From positions 152,421 to 216,420 of the forward strand of contig SWBL01000035.1 in the NCBI GenBank assembly GCA_024195585.1: DNA of 64,000 nucleotides, written 5' to 3'. Each line of letters begins with the position of its first letter. Position 1 is the first letter of the stretch. Positions 21,970 to 33,790 of this stretch are shown here, one piece after another. The notes under the pieces were generated by a model that saw only the letters and a program-made list of their open reading frames with translations, was not told the origin of the DNA and did no database searches. The stretch is from Aureobasidium sp. EXF-3400. Taxonomy: Eukaryota > Ascomycota > Dothideomycetes > Dothideales > Saccotheciaceae. The position numbers were made by a program, and so were the translations under genes.

Positions 21970-24120
21970 TCAGGTGTCTACCGGCCAGTCCCACGCTTGT
22001 ATGAGGTGCTTCTGCGTAGACAAAGTATGACGGGCATGAACTCTATCCGTATACCTGAGTATCTCAAGTAGCTCTTCTTGCTCTATGCGAGAAGTGAACC
22101 GATCGCCGCACCATGATATACCCATGCATGACGTGACCCAGATGGCTGCTGTTTTACAACCACCTTGAGCGATGCCGCAAAGAGTTCTTGCGTGGTATCT
22201 GAGTTGTTCCTGCACCTCAAGTCAGCCACCATCGAAGCCAAAAGATCGTTGTAAGCACGTACATCTACAGTCTGCTCGAAGGCCTTCCTCTGCAAGCCAA
22301 GTCTAGGTATATTCGGGTCATGAGCGACCAACAGAATTTTCGATAAATGGTAGTGCTGGATACCCTTAGCGATAGTGTCGCCTGTATACCAGATCTTGGT
22401 AAACAAGTTTCCTTTGATGCCAGATGGCTGAGTTTGGAAGACAGGGTTGAAAGATCGAGGCTTGTGAGCCATCCATGCTTCCCCATAATCGCGAAGTGCT
22501 TGATACGCCGTTTGGTTCAGTGAACCATGCTGAAAACAATGATTGATAACATCTGCACAATGCACAATAATCCTGTTGGTCCATGTACAGTCGTCCGCTG
22601 CCGAGAACGAACGGTCTAGATTGCAGTGTTCCAGCACGGGTACTATCGGCCTCTGATTGACGAAAGCCACGACCATCTCTTGACGGAAGCCGACCCACCA
22701 AGCCGCCTGTCGCAAGCCACCTCGTGTAGCGATTCTCTCTTGCGCGCTGATGAGAGCGTGTATGGCAGGCAGATGACTCTGTTGATCGTATCCAGCAAGA
22801 GAGACTAGTCAGAGTCAACACTGATCACGTTTGACGTGAATACCTGTACTTACTGTCCATCTCCTCCATAACTCTTAGAATGACCACAGCAGCGAGGATG
22901 TAATCCTCAATCAGCGCATCGGGCTCATTCAATACTGGTATCAGGTGATCCAGTGTCTCCTGGAAGTAAGTCTCGGGCGTGGGATCTGTCAACCCTATCG
23001 TCTTGGATATATGCTTGGAGGCAACTGCAAATATCGAGGTCAAAAGAATTGGCGAGAGAAATGCCATACGAGGAACAAGACGGCCGAAGATCGAGTTCTG
23101 GCACACAACATCAATACTGGGAGCCAGATGCTCAATAAAGTGTTGCATCAGTCGGGCTTCATGTGGTGATAGTATGGGCGTCGTAGGCAGAGAGAAAGCC
23201 GCCTCTGGAGAAATCTCAGTGATACGGCCCGTTGATGGATCCTTTGGCGAGCCGAAAGACCGGAAGTTGTGTGGTGACAAAGCATCGTTACAGTCAGATA
23301 GCCGACTCTGATACAACGAGGCGCGCTTTGGTGAGATTCTGTTATCCAGTGTGAACTCGAATACAGGTGAGATGCCAGTTGTCAACGCCGTGAAATTCGC
23401 ATCTGTTGTGGCTTCTGTCGCAAGATCCGTAGGAACGCTACGTGAGCGCTCTGCTCTGCACTCTGCAGCTGCTTCTACAAGCGTCTCGAAACGAGTTGAT
23501 GCTTGAGAGTGACCAAGATCCTTAGCAGTACCCACGTCCTGTCCAGAGGCCTGTATGCGACCTGAGACTCGATCCTGTTGCTCCGTGGATGCTCCTTCGA
23601 GATGTGATAATGGGATGGGGTCGGAAGTGCTTGATGGTAACTGTACCGAATCCTCTACATCATCCTCAAAGTCTAGCAGTTGGCCGTCGCCGAAGATTGT
23701 TGATTCATTTTCGTCAATGAAGATCAACTCCTTGTCAACTCTGAACCAAGGCTGTCCGGCCGGAAACTTGGGTTGATGCTTTGCTGGATTGGCAAGTCTG
23801 GTCATACAGTCAGTGCCAAGCCAATCAGTACACCGAAATGACAGTTGACATGTCCTCCATTGAAAGCAAAAGGCGCAATCAATTGTCGGCATCTAACCCA
23901 CCTTGCCTTCTTCTTCGGCGGCTCGGGCAGCTCGGCCCGGCTCACGCATTCGACATCATCCTTGAGACATCGTGAACATTTGGGCTTCTTACGATCACAC
24001 TTCAGATGCCGCCCCCGGCATTGTTGACTGTTAGGGAAGCAGTTAGCTCGATCAAGCGATTCGGGAGTTGCCAGATGGGTGAGAGGATTCCTACCACGCA
24101 AGTCTTTCTCCGCCGTTCAT
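21970..24120 (-). CDS. Zn2Cys6 transcription factor with fungal-specific regulatory domain, 5 exons
   Basis: Model: complement(join(21970..22215,22263..22804,22854..23797,23902..24027,24095..24120)), 627 residues. All four introns (47, 49, 104 and 67 nt) restore frame. The first is needed to build the zinc cluster: exon 1 (26 nt) ends in the first Cys codon, giving MNGGERLACQQCRGRHLKCD. The cluster is C9-x2-C12-x6-C19-x6-C26-x2-C29-x6-C36, followed by a basic linker (PKKKAR). From about residue 240 comes the helical Fungal_trans_2-type domain (EARLMQHFIEHLAPSIDV; AAWWVGFRQEMVVAFVNQRP; CGDRFTSRIEQEELLEIL). The 104-nt intron uses GTGGGT as donor. Its tail nearly meets the amidohydrolase tail, and its start is divergent from the dehydrogenase, which suggests local regulation. 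Confidence 0.92.
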
Positions 24121-24125
24121 CGCAT
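24117..24125 (-). promoter_or_regulatory. Minimal upstream ORF overlapping the Zn2Cys6 regulator start
   Basis: On the coding strand the bases ATGCGATGA encode Met-Arg-stop. The TGA overlaps the main start codon (ATGA). If the transcript begins upstream, this could limit or couple initiation at the main ATG. Confidence 0.4.
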
Positions 24126-24558
24126 CGCTCGGAATAGACGAGTATGAGGTCGCGCGGGGTTGATGACCGTCAGAGCTCGCCGACTGGTTCCTGCGTGGAC
24201 TTAGTGTACAGAGAAGAAGAAAATCGATGGCGAGATGTCCTCGGACAAGATCTTACTTAGGGCTCGGAAAGATATTTGCCCGATTTGTCAGAAGGAACGT
24301 TTTTGGAAGTCCCGCGCCAACCCCGCTACTCCACACCCAAGGAACCCCTCTTACTTCTTCTGTTCATCTTTGTTATGTATCTCTACAGTTGCCCGGGATC
24401 ACAATATGTGTAGACTAGAATGGCAAGAGAACGGAGGGTGGTGTATGATCGGATTTGTGGTCTAGGGTATAAAGCCTGAACCTTACCCAGGTCTACCATA
24501 ACTACCCTCGACCTCAGTTTACCTCGATATTCCTAGGCTCATACATTGCGACATCAAA
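24121..24558. other. Divergent promoter region, regulator and dehydrogenase
   Basis: These 438 bases separate the starts of the Zn2Cys6 regulator (-) and the Gfo/Idh/MocA gene (+) and must contain both promoters. No gene is seen. Confidence 0.6.
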
Positions 24559-25681
24559 ATGGTCCAAAAGCTCAAGATTGCCGCCGCTGGTCTTGGTCGT
24601 ATGGGTGCTCGCCATGCCATCAACTTTCTTCACCGTACCCCTCGTGCAGAGCTCGTAGCAGCTTTCACTCCGGACCCAAAGGAGCTCGCCTGGGCTCGAG
24701 TCAACTTGGAACCCCATGGAGTCAAGCTCTATACCGACTACGATGAGATGATCAAGCAAGAGGGTCTGCAGGCTGTGGTCATCGGCACCGCTACATCAGT
24801 TCATGCCGAGGAGGCCATCAAAGCCATGCACCAGGGCTTGCACGTTCTGGTCGAGAAGCCTCTATCCACAAGTATCCCTGTCGTAAGTCATCATGAAGCA
24901 ACTTCACTTGTACAATACTAACAATTTAAAGTGTAAACAAGTCTTGGATGAAGCACTCAAGCACCCTCACCTTAAAGTCATGTGTGGTTTCTCTCGCCGT
25001 TTCGACGAGTCTTACCGCGATGCATGGGAAAAGATGGACAGAGGAATGATCGGCCGACCAACAATCATCCGCAGTCAAACCTGTGACAAGCATGATCCCA
25101 GCGGCTTCTTCGTCGAGTACGCAGCATGGTCTGGAGGTGTGTTCGTCGACATGTCTGTCCACGACATCGACCTTGCTCTGTGGTTCTTCGGCGACGACAT
25201 TCAAGTAAAGAGTGTCTCTGCATACGGCGTACGAGCAGTGCAGCCCGAACTTGCCAAATACAGCGACTACGACAACGCTATGGGCATCGTCGAGTTTTGG
25301 AACGGCAGGATCGCCAACTTTTACTGCTCGAGAATGATGGCACACGGCCAAGAAGACGTGACTGAAATCATCGGTACTGAAGGAAAGTTGACAGTCAACG
25401 GCATGCCTCAGAAGAACCTTGTCAACTATTACGGACCACAGGGTGTGACCAGAGAGGTTCCGGCACACTACTATGGCCGCTTTGAACAAGCCTTCGTTGG
25501 AGAGGCCAATGAGTTCGCCGCTGCTTGTCTAGACAATACTGCGCTTCCTTTGAAGCTGCGGAACGCAGTCAAGGCCGTTGAGATTGGCGCACTGTTGCAA
25601 GAAGCTCTGGTGAAGGGTGTTCAGATCCGTCTGAACGAGACTGGGCAGCGCATTCCAGATGCCCCAGCATCAAAGTTGTAG
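24559..25681 (+). CDS. Gfo/Idh/MocA-family dehydrogenase (myo-inositol 2-dehydrogenase-like) with C-terminal SKL
   Basis: Model: join(24559..24882,24932..25681), 357 residues, with a 49-nt intron (GTAAGT..AAAG) and a perfect TACTAACA branch site. The N-terminal Rossmann motif is KIAAAGLGRMGARHA. The family EKP motif is in LHVLVEKPLS, and the sugar-binding block is GGVFVDMSVHDIDLALWFFG near residue 195. Relatives oxidise myo-inositol or other sugars with NAD(P), often producing ketoses or lactones; the exact substrate is unknown. The last residues PASKL form a canonical peroxisomal PTS1 signal, so the protein is predicted to be peroxisomal. It is divergent from the Zn2Cys6 regulator and close to a lactonase-like gene, which fits a small catabolic group. 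Confidence 0.92.
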
Positions 25682-28229
25682 CCCTGCTCGATTAAATAGT
25701 GAAGCACAAGGATCTCAACTTACTACCACGATGTCCAAAGCCCCTAGTATTCAATCTGCATGACTATCACGCAGAAAATGTATATGAGCCTGTAGACTGA
25801 CCGATCTTCTATTGGGCGTTAAACGTATGATTTTGTGGTTAGACATAGCCTGCTTTGTGCTGCATTGGCATCGTGGTACGACCGTTCATGGCTGTTAGGA
25901 AGTCACTGATGTCTTCTCAGTACCCCGTATTGGCGCCGAGACTCAGCTCGCGGCAGTCCATAACAAGACGGTGCATCCGGAGCCACCGAATCAAGACTTT
26001 CCATCACAACAACAGCCAAGGGGTGTCAGTATTTGCTTCCAAAAACTTCGGCATCATCCTTGATATCTTGTCAATACCATCGAATGTCTCGTGTCGATTC
26101 ACATCCTCAGGGAGCAGCAGTCCCGGATTTGCTTACATTACTGCAGTAGCATTCGAAAGTCGTCCTGAGACATTCAGCCTCATATCCTAAGCCGTTCAGT
26201 GAGTGTTATTGTGATCGATTGATGAATTTGCCGAAATACTGTTGTCAAAATAGAGTTGCTTGCAAACGTTTGTCGTGCACTGCTTTACGGGGACAGACGG
26301 CATCTAGAGGCGCCTATAAGACGCCTGACCTGTGACTTCAATAGACAGTATATCTGCAGAGCCGAGGTCTTTAAGCAAGAGATGTCCAATTGACCTGTAA
26401 GCTTGATAACAAGTACTCCAATTTACATAGGCACTTTCATGTCTGCACTCATGGCGATGTAGCTCGAAAGTGTTGCCGAATGCGAGAAGTCTTGAGGTGA
26501 TATTACATTTTCGTGCAGTAATAGTGATCGAATGTCTGTTGAGATCGGACCTTAAGATCGACGTCGAGAAGTTTTGTTGTCAAGCTTCAAGATGTTGCCA
26601 GATGGTTCGTCAAGCCGACGATCGGACATGAGCGAGGTATCAGATTTTATAGGGAGGATCGTTAGGTAATTCCCTTTTCGATTATCGGTAACTATAGAAG
26701 CCGGGAACAGGTAGATGCAAGCAGTTAGCGGCATATGTTTTGTGCAAATTAGCGCCAGGCAATTTTCGTTAGCGGCGGGCGAACTTTGGCTGACAGCGCC
26801 GGTCTGTCATGGCAAACAACATGCATTTCTTCTTTGTCCTTGTAAACAGTGCGACGACGAGGAGCGTCTCAAGTCGCGGTGTCACAATGACTCGAATACA
26901 AGGGCGAGGAATCGTCGAGAGACGGTCGCTCTCGTTAGCTGATGTCATGTGTTATTGCGTCGAGCATTTCGTGGAGATGATGCGTTCATTAGAGTAATTG
27001 CGGGCACCTGGGGCTTTGACAAGCGGGATTCGGACGTTTGATTCTCCTCAGGCGTCTTGTGCATTAGCAGCAAGAGTTGGCTTACGTCGCTGGCATCGTT
27101 GGCAGGACAGTGGCTACCAAGTCTTGCTGTGGAGATTCGCACAACATGAGCCAGATTGAAATCGTAGACCGAGAGGCACGCTTGAGGTGATTCTCAAGAG
27201 AATTCGTCGTGGAGTGGTACGTGGATCATACGCCGCATCAGATCGATTTTAGGAGCAAATGTGAGACGACGCCCGGTAGAGGGCACAACGGCAAGGTCAA
27301 AAGCAGGGAGATAAGCGGGTGAACATGGGGTGTGGTGGCAAGCTCAACGATGAGACGGATACTTGTCAAACAGGCGAGAGCTGCAGTATCGCAAGGCATG
27401 CAGTCTGAGCAGTGTGATGATTGAGTTTTGTAGAGTTTGTGGAAAACGTGATAATGCCTGGCATCCACGTGCCAAGAGGATGCAACTGGCAGTCGCGTTC
27501 TTGGGGCTCTTGTCGCATGCAAATTTGAGTTGCGGGAGCGCCAGCGGTTTTGGACAGGGCGCGTGTGGGTTTTGCTTTCTTTGGCGAGAAATAGGGCAAA
27601 GGAGGCCATCCCGGACGCAACCCATGCAGCCTGTTATTCATCAGTCCTATTAGCCTCCTTATCCCGTTCCTGAGAGGCGCTTGTTCCGTCCTGTGTTTCT
27701 CCGTCGCCGTCTTCATCCACTCTCATTCCATCCATTGTTCGCTGGCCTAGTCGTAACACACGACAAGGAAATCAAAGGCCTTTGCTTGGCTCTCGCTTGC
27801 AGCTGTCAGAAAGGAGCTTTATACTTTTGTGTTTGACTTTGTCGGATCAGGCCTACCAAACTGGTTGCTTTTCTGATCGGCAGATCAACTAGTCTGGCCT
27901 GAGCGAACTGCTGAGCCGCTCCATCCACTGGTGCTTTGCATATCCTCCTTGTACGAGCGTCTTTTCGCTTACGCAGCAGCTTTGCCTGTCGTCGCTGCCT
28001 GCATTCCTCTCGATCCTGGTCGACGGTCGCCTACACTCCTTCATGTTCACGCCCTGCGCCGGCGACTTCTTTGGACATCACGTCTGCCGCTGACAACACC
28101 CCGTATGCCGACTGCATCTTTTCGCTCCTTCGACTCCACCCCGACTTCGACCTCGGCCGACGCTCGCGACGCTCGAGTCGTCTCTCTCTTTTCCACGACT
28201 GAGGCTGCGCCCTCGCCGACACAGTCAAG
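25682..28229. other. Long intergenic region upstream of the SLN1-type kinase
   Basis: In 2.5 kb I find only short frames without recognisable products. The right end (from about 27.9 kb) is probably the promoter and long 5' leader of the kinase gene. Confidence 0.5.
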
Positions 28230-28266
28230 ATGCGCATCCCAATCCGAGAACAGCTCGCCGGCTTGA
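28043..28266 (+). promoter_or_regulatory. Two upstream ORFs before/over the SLN1-type kinase start
   Basis: uORF1 spans 28043-28093 (16 codons plus stop). uORF2 spans 28105-28266 (53 codons plus stop), is out of frame with the kinase, and overlaps its ATG at 28230. If both lie in the transcript, ribosomes starting at uORF2 could not start at the main ATG. Transcript ends are unknown. Confidence 0.35.
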
Positions 28267-31200
28267 TCCTGCTGGCCGCCGCCATAGGTCTCGCTGTCAT
28301 ATCCATCGCGACATGGGTCCGTCCCCGCCAGACATGTTTGCACCCACCACCATATACTGACTCGTGTCACAGTATACCAGCCACAACTTCATCCTCGAGA
28401 TCCGCACCACCAGACTCTCCCTGACCGCATCGCTCAAAGCAGCCCAGGTCGCTTCCAACCTGGCCCTCATTCAGAACAGTGTCCAACTAGTCGCCAGTCG
28501 ATTGGTCATGCAAAACGCACTTAGAAGGTACAATATACAAGGAAACAACACTGCCGCCAACTGGGCTTCGGCTCAATCTGACTTCAATGCCGCCATCGCC
28601 GGTCCTGCCTCTGGCGCTGTCGGCCAGGCCCTCATGTTGCAGGGTAAGATTTTCCCAAGAGATGCCGATGGTCCCAATGGCCGCTACTCGGTCCTGAACT
28701 CTACCTCGGAGAACCTCGAGACCATTCTCCTTCCCTACAAGGCTCCCAACGGCAGCGACGTCTACTTGAGCGACACCGACTACGGCTATCCCACCGAACT
28801 CTATCCCAACCTGACCTACTTTTCTGTTCCTATAAACAACACCTACCGCGAGTCACGCGCCATCTATAACGGCCAAGTCCTGCAGGCTCCCAACTCTACC
28901 TTGCTCTTGGGTCCTTACACTATCAACTCCACCTTTAGTCTCTTGTCTCTTACCATGCCTGTCATCAACAACACTTCGGCCATCGACGTTCTTGGCTGGT
29001 TGACCATTGTCTGCGATGCCCGTCTGATTGGCAATGTTATTGGCTCTGCTGAGGGCTTGGGCTCCACTGGATTGACTCTGATTGTTGGTCCTGATAACAC
29101 CACCAACCACTTCCCTAGTGGCCTGCTCTATAGTTCCAGCGACAATGGCACTGTAAATCCTGCTGATGTCCGAGGTCATTACATCTGGCCTCTACCGGAT
29201 CGCTTCTCCTACCGCCATCCTGGAGCTTCCAACACGATCGATCCTCCATCCTTCCCCATCACAAACTACCCAGCCGTTGTCACCGCTCTTACCGTAAATC
29301 AGGATTCTATCGGAAACGCCGGCGGTCTTATCAGCACTCGCGACGAAGCTGGCAAAGGAGTTTCTGTTGGCTTTGCTATTCCGGACACTGCACTTGTCGA
29401 TTGGGTCGTCATAGTCGAGCAAGACAAGCGCGAAGTTTGGCAGCCAATCCGTCACCTGCGGAAAGTGCTTTTGACCTGTATCTTCTCGGTTCTTGGTGGT
29501 GTGATACTCTTTGCTTGGCCGCTTGCCCACTTTGCAAGTGCCCCGATTCGAAGACTTAGGGAGGCTACTCGCAGATCTGTACTGCCCATGGGATATACTG
29601 AGAGCAACTACAGTCGGGACTCTCACAATATGTTCAACGACATTGACGGCGACGGAAGCAACGATGAGCAGCCCGATGCAGTCTTGGCTCGCAAAGAGGG
29701 CTTCTTCGCAACTGTCAGCAGTTGGAACATGAGAAATAAGCAGTCGCGAAAAGAACGAAAGGAGGAACACCGGAGACGGCAATTTCATATTCCTGGCAAA
29801 GTCAAGGAACGCAAGACCTGTATCCAGGACGAGTTGACTGATCTTACGCGAACTTTTAACGAGATGTCAGACGAGCTTATGATGCAGTACGAACGTCTTG
29901 AGGAAAGAGTAAAACAACGCACGGCCGAATTGGAACTCAGCAAGAAGGCTGCCGAAGCCGCCAACGAGAGCAAAACCCTCTTCATCGCCAATATTTCGCA
30001 CGAACTCAAGACTCCTCTGAACGGTATTCTAGGCATGTGTGCCGTCTGCATGCAGGAAGAGGACCCAACGAAACTCAAGAGATCCTTGGGCATCATTTAC
30101 AAGAGTGGTGATCTTCTTCTCAACCTTCTTACAGATTTACTCACTTTCAGCAAAAATCAGGTCGGTCAGCAACTGAGCCTCGATTCCAAAGAATTCAGAC
30201 TACGCGAGGTCAGCTCCCAGGTGCTGGCAATCTTTGACAAGCAAGCCAAGGAAGGGCAAATCACCTTGCGCGTCGAATTCCAAGGTGCTGATGCAATGAA
30301 CGGCATAGTATTCCCTTCAGATGAAGAGCGAACTCAATATGGACCCGCTGGCACTGGGCGCGTCAAAGACATGATCCTTTGGGGAGATGTCCATCGCATT
30401 TTGCAGGTGGTTATCAACCTTGTTTCGAACAGTCTGAAGTTCACGCCAGCTGGTGGCTCAGTCGTCCTCATCGTCCGCTGTACAGGCGAATCCGAAGAGG
30501 TCAGCAGCCGAAAGACGTCTCTTCAATCTAGAAGCTCGAAACCTATCTCTAGCAGGCACAAGAACTCTGATGCATCGATCGCTGGACCTTTCGGAGCCCA
30601 GAACTCTGCCACCGCCAACCAGATCAACCCATATCGCGAAAGATCTGACGCGTATGCACACATTCTTGCTTCCGAAAGACCAGCATCTCCGCCACCTGGA
30701 CGCACTCTTCTCTTCGAATTTGAAGTCACAGACACTGGACCGGGTATCGCAGAGCACCTCCAGCAAAGAATCTTTGAGCCGTTTGTCCAGGGTGATCTTG
30801 CTCTCAGCAAGAAATTCGGTGGTACCGGTCTGGGGTTGAGTATCTGCTCGCAGCTAGCCACACTCATGAAAGGTACCATTGAATTGGACAGTGAACTTGG
30901 ACGGGGCAGCACGTTTACCATGCGTATCCCTCTGCGGCACATTGTAACAAGATCTGACAGTACCGCAAGTTCGGTCGTTGGTAACAGCAACGATGTTGGC
31001 TTAGGACTTGAAGGCTCTCGCTCACCACAACGAGTGAGCCAGCTTATCACTGATGATGGTCAATCGCATCGATCAGCCCAATCGCACAATAGTACTGGCC
31101 AACCGCATGGCCAGTCGCCGACGGTCGTTCAGGCTCAAGCTCCAATCGCGCAGGATTACTCTCGGGACGCTCAACCACGCTTGGTCGGTCTCAGTCAGCC

Positions 31201-31912
31201 TTACTTCTCCTCAAACCAAGCCATGGAGTCTCCTGGATCGCAAGCAGCGGCAATGGAGAAGATTACCAAGGACGCTGAGGAGACTGGCAAGATCCGTGTG
31301 CTTGTTGCTGAGGACAACAAGGTCAATCAAGAGGTTGTCTTGCGTATGCTCAAGCTTGAGGATATCTATGACGTGACTGTCGCAAAGGATGGTCAAGAAG
31401 CCTTGGACTTTGTGAGGGAAAGCATGACTACTCCTGGCCGACACCCTTACAACCTCATTTTCATGGATGTCCAAATGCCCAACCTCGATGGTCTTCAGTC
31501 AACACGACTTATTCGTGAGATGGGTTACGACGCTCCTATCGTTGCTCTCACTGCATTTGCTGAAGAGAGCAACGTCAAGGATTGTCTTGACTCTGGCATG
31601 AACTACTTCCTCAGCAAACCCATTCGACGACCGGCGCTCAAGAAGGTGCTCAAAGAGTATTGCCCTCCTATCATCGAGGTAGATGAGGAGGTCAGTCCTA
31701 CGGCAGAAAAGGCCCAACCCAAGCTCAAGCCCAAGGCGAAGCCCGCACCAAAGCAAAGATCGCCGACACGGAGTCAATCACCTCCGCCGCGACCAATGTC
31801 TCCGGCGATCTCGGTGCACTCGGTTGGCAATTCGAGAACCACAATCCTGAATCATAATTCCAGGCCTGGCTCGTTGGATCTTCCTGGCCCGCGATTCTCT
31901 GGCGAGCACTAG
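28230..31912 (+). CDS. sln1: SLN1-type transmembrane hybrid histidine kinase (osmosensor, HOG pathway)
   Basis: Model: join(28230..28316,28373..31912), 1208 residues, with a 56-nt intron with unusual donor GTCCGT and a CTGAC branch site. Architecture: TM1 (residues 10-29); a large external domain with many NxS/T sites; TM2 (about 394-416) followed by a HAMP-like linker and coiled coil. The H-box is ANISHELKTPLNGILG (His near 571), with N-box NLVSNSLKFTP (about 712) and G-box GGTGLGLSICSQL (about 845). The receiver domain (about 1003-1120) has phospho-acceptor Asp in IFMDVQMPN (near 1060) and Lys in FLSKPI. In yeast, Sln1 passes phosphate via Ypd1 to Ssk1, restraining the Hog1 MAP kinase; ascomycete orthologues (TcsB) keep this layout. 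The long Pro/Lys-rich tail after the receiver is not conserved core. Confidence 0.95.
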
Positions 31913-32377
31913 GCTCATCTTTTCTCTTTTCCCCTTCTACCTTTTTTCTTTCAATTGATTGAGATATGTACACAGCATTGAGCATGGAGTTGGCAGGCGT
32001 TTTCTTCATTCGGTCCCGTAGAGAACAGGACTTGGTAGTTACAACTGTGGGGTAGGACAAGACTTTGCTTTGGGTTCTGTCATGAGTTTGGTGAATAACA
32101 AGCCACTCAGAATATCATCCTCTTAATTCTTGTCTCTTAGACTACATCTTTGTATAGGAAGGCAAGGACGATCTATATTCTTATCTTCCCCCTCATCTGC
32201 CCACTCGCTCTTCGTGTCAATAGAAAGTGCAGTACCGTTTAAACAGAGGCAATGATATATTCTATCCGATATATATACAGCAAAACATACAGACAACAAA
32301 CCAAAATCAGCTCCGAAAGCGAGGTATCACAAGACTCAAGAAAAACAATCCTAACCGAAAAAAAAGGAGACGTCACA
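31913..32377. other. Intergenic region between convergent genes
   Basis: It carries the 3' ends of the kinase and the PTH11-like gene. The left part is pyrimidine-rich. No gene is seen. Confidence 0.5.
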
Positions 32378-33790
32378 CTACACATCCTCCCTCACCGTCC
32401 TAACCTGATAAGATGTATGCACCATAATCCCCTCTTGATCAGGTTTAACCCTATACACCTCCCCCTCATCAACAATATGTTCCATACTCGCCGAATCATC
32501 AGCACCCACATCATGACTAGTGATCAACGCTTTATTCTTCGTCCCTCTGCCCTGCAGCATTTCTATAAAGTTTGGGAGATGGGTTGCTGCGTCGCTTTCG
32601 TTTCTGGTTGATTTGGCGATTGTGGTGTCGGTCGCGTAGGAGGAGTTTTGATGGTGGGAGGGGTGGTGGGAGGAGGAGGACCAGGATTTGGACCAGCTGC
32701 GGGAGACCCAGGATTTACTCCAGCTGCGTTCTGAGGTGAGTGTTTTTACGAGTTTTACTTGGCGGTCGATGAAGGTGCGGAGGGTGGGGCCGCAGGCACA
32801 GATCATGCAGACGGTGAGTTCGAGTTGGCTGTATTGTTCGTCAGCAACATGCCACCTCAGTCATGATGAAGAGGGAGAAACTTACGTCCAGATGACTATG
32901 TTCCAGAGAGTGTAGGTGATATCGTTGTTGTTGGCACCATGGTGAAGCCAGTCGACGAGGACTTTTAGCCGGGCTATACTCGTTACGCAGGGTAATGAGC
33001 CGAGGGCGAAGAGGGAGGTGAGGAGGTACTTTTGATCGTTCTTGAGGGCGAGGCTCCAGACGATTGGCATGGGCATGAGTAGGATCCACCAGGTGCTGAT
33101 GCTATTCATGACGGTGTAGGCGATGTATAGTGCTGATCGATTGATACATTTGTGCTCTGATACTGATATATCCCTATTTTTTGTAAGTTCAGGCATCTAG
33201 ACAGCCGAATCAGGAAACGTACCATGCTGCTGAGATGGGTGAGCAAGAAAATAGCGATGCAAAGATGAACATCACACTGTAAGCACTGGTAAAACCAACA
33301 GCGCACCACCATTGAAGACGAAAGTTCTGGATGGGAAAGAGTCGACGATATAGCATGAGCACTGACAGCTTCATGGTGAGCATACAAGCCGAGTATAGTA
33401 CGGCTACTGTGAGCCAAGCTCGAAGGAAGTTGGGCGAATAGTTCTCCAGAGGCACGTCCCAGAGATGTTTCCCTAGACCTAATGATACCATCCATTGAAA
33501 GACTCCCATGATGGCCAAGAATGATGCCGTAGCGAATAGAATAAGTGCTGAGACCTGATATCAGTATCGAAATCTATGTAACAGCAGAATGGCTTGTGCT
33601 TACAGTCATCGTGACCAAATGATCTATTGAGGAATACTCGAGTAATAAGACGAACGATTACTACAATCATGAAAAGAACTACGCAAACAATATTCGTGAT
33701 GGTGATACGGAATCCTACACCAGCAGGGTTGACGAGGTTGCTGACATGTCCAGCCGGGGCCTGTATCGCTGGTGTGAGGCTCGAAGCCAT
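32378..33790 (-). CDS. PTH11/rhodopsin-type seven-helix membrane protein, 4 exons
   Basis: Model: complement(join(32378..32828,32886..33173,33223..33547,33604..33790)), 416 residues. Introns of 57, 49 and 56 nt each restore frame. The protein starts outside the membrane, then has TM1 (NIVCVVLFMIVVIVRLITRV), the conserved GHDD after TM1, TM2 (LILFATASFLAIMGVFQW), and further helices around LTVAVLYSACMLTMKLSVLM, WWCAVGFTSAYSVMFIFASL, ALYIAYTVMNSISTWWILL and LLTSLFALGSLPCVTSIA. The last helix flows into a Ser/Trp-rich cytosolic tail. This is the fungal rhodopsin-domain (PTH11-related) pattern, without an N-terminal CFEM domain. Such proteins are considered GPCR-like sensors; ligand and partners are unknown. 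Confidence 0.9.
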
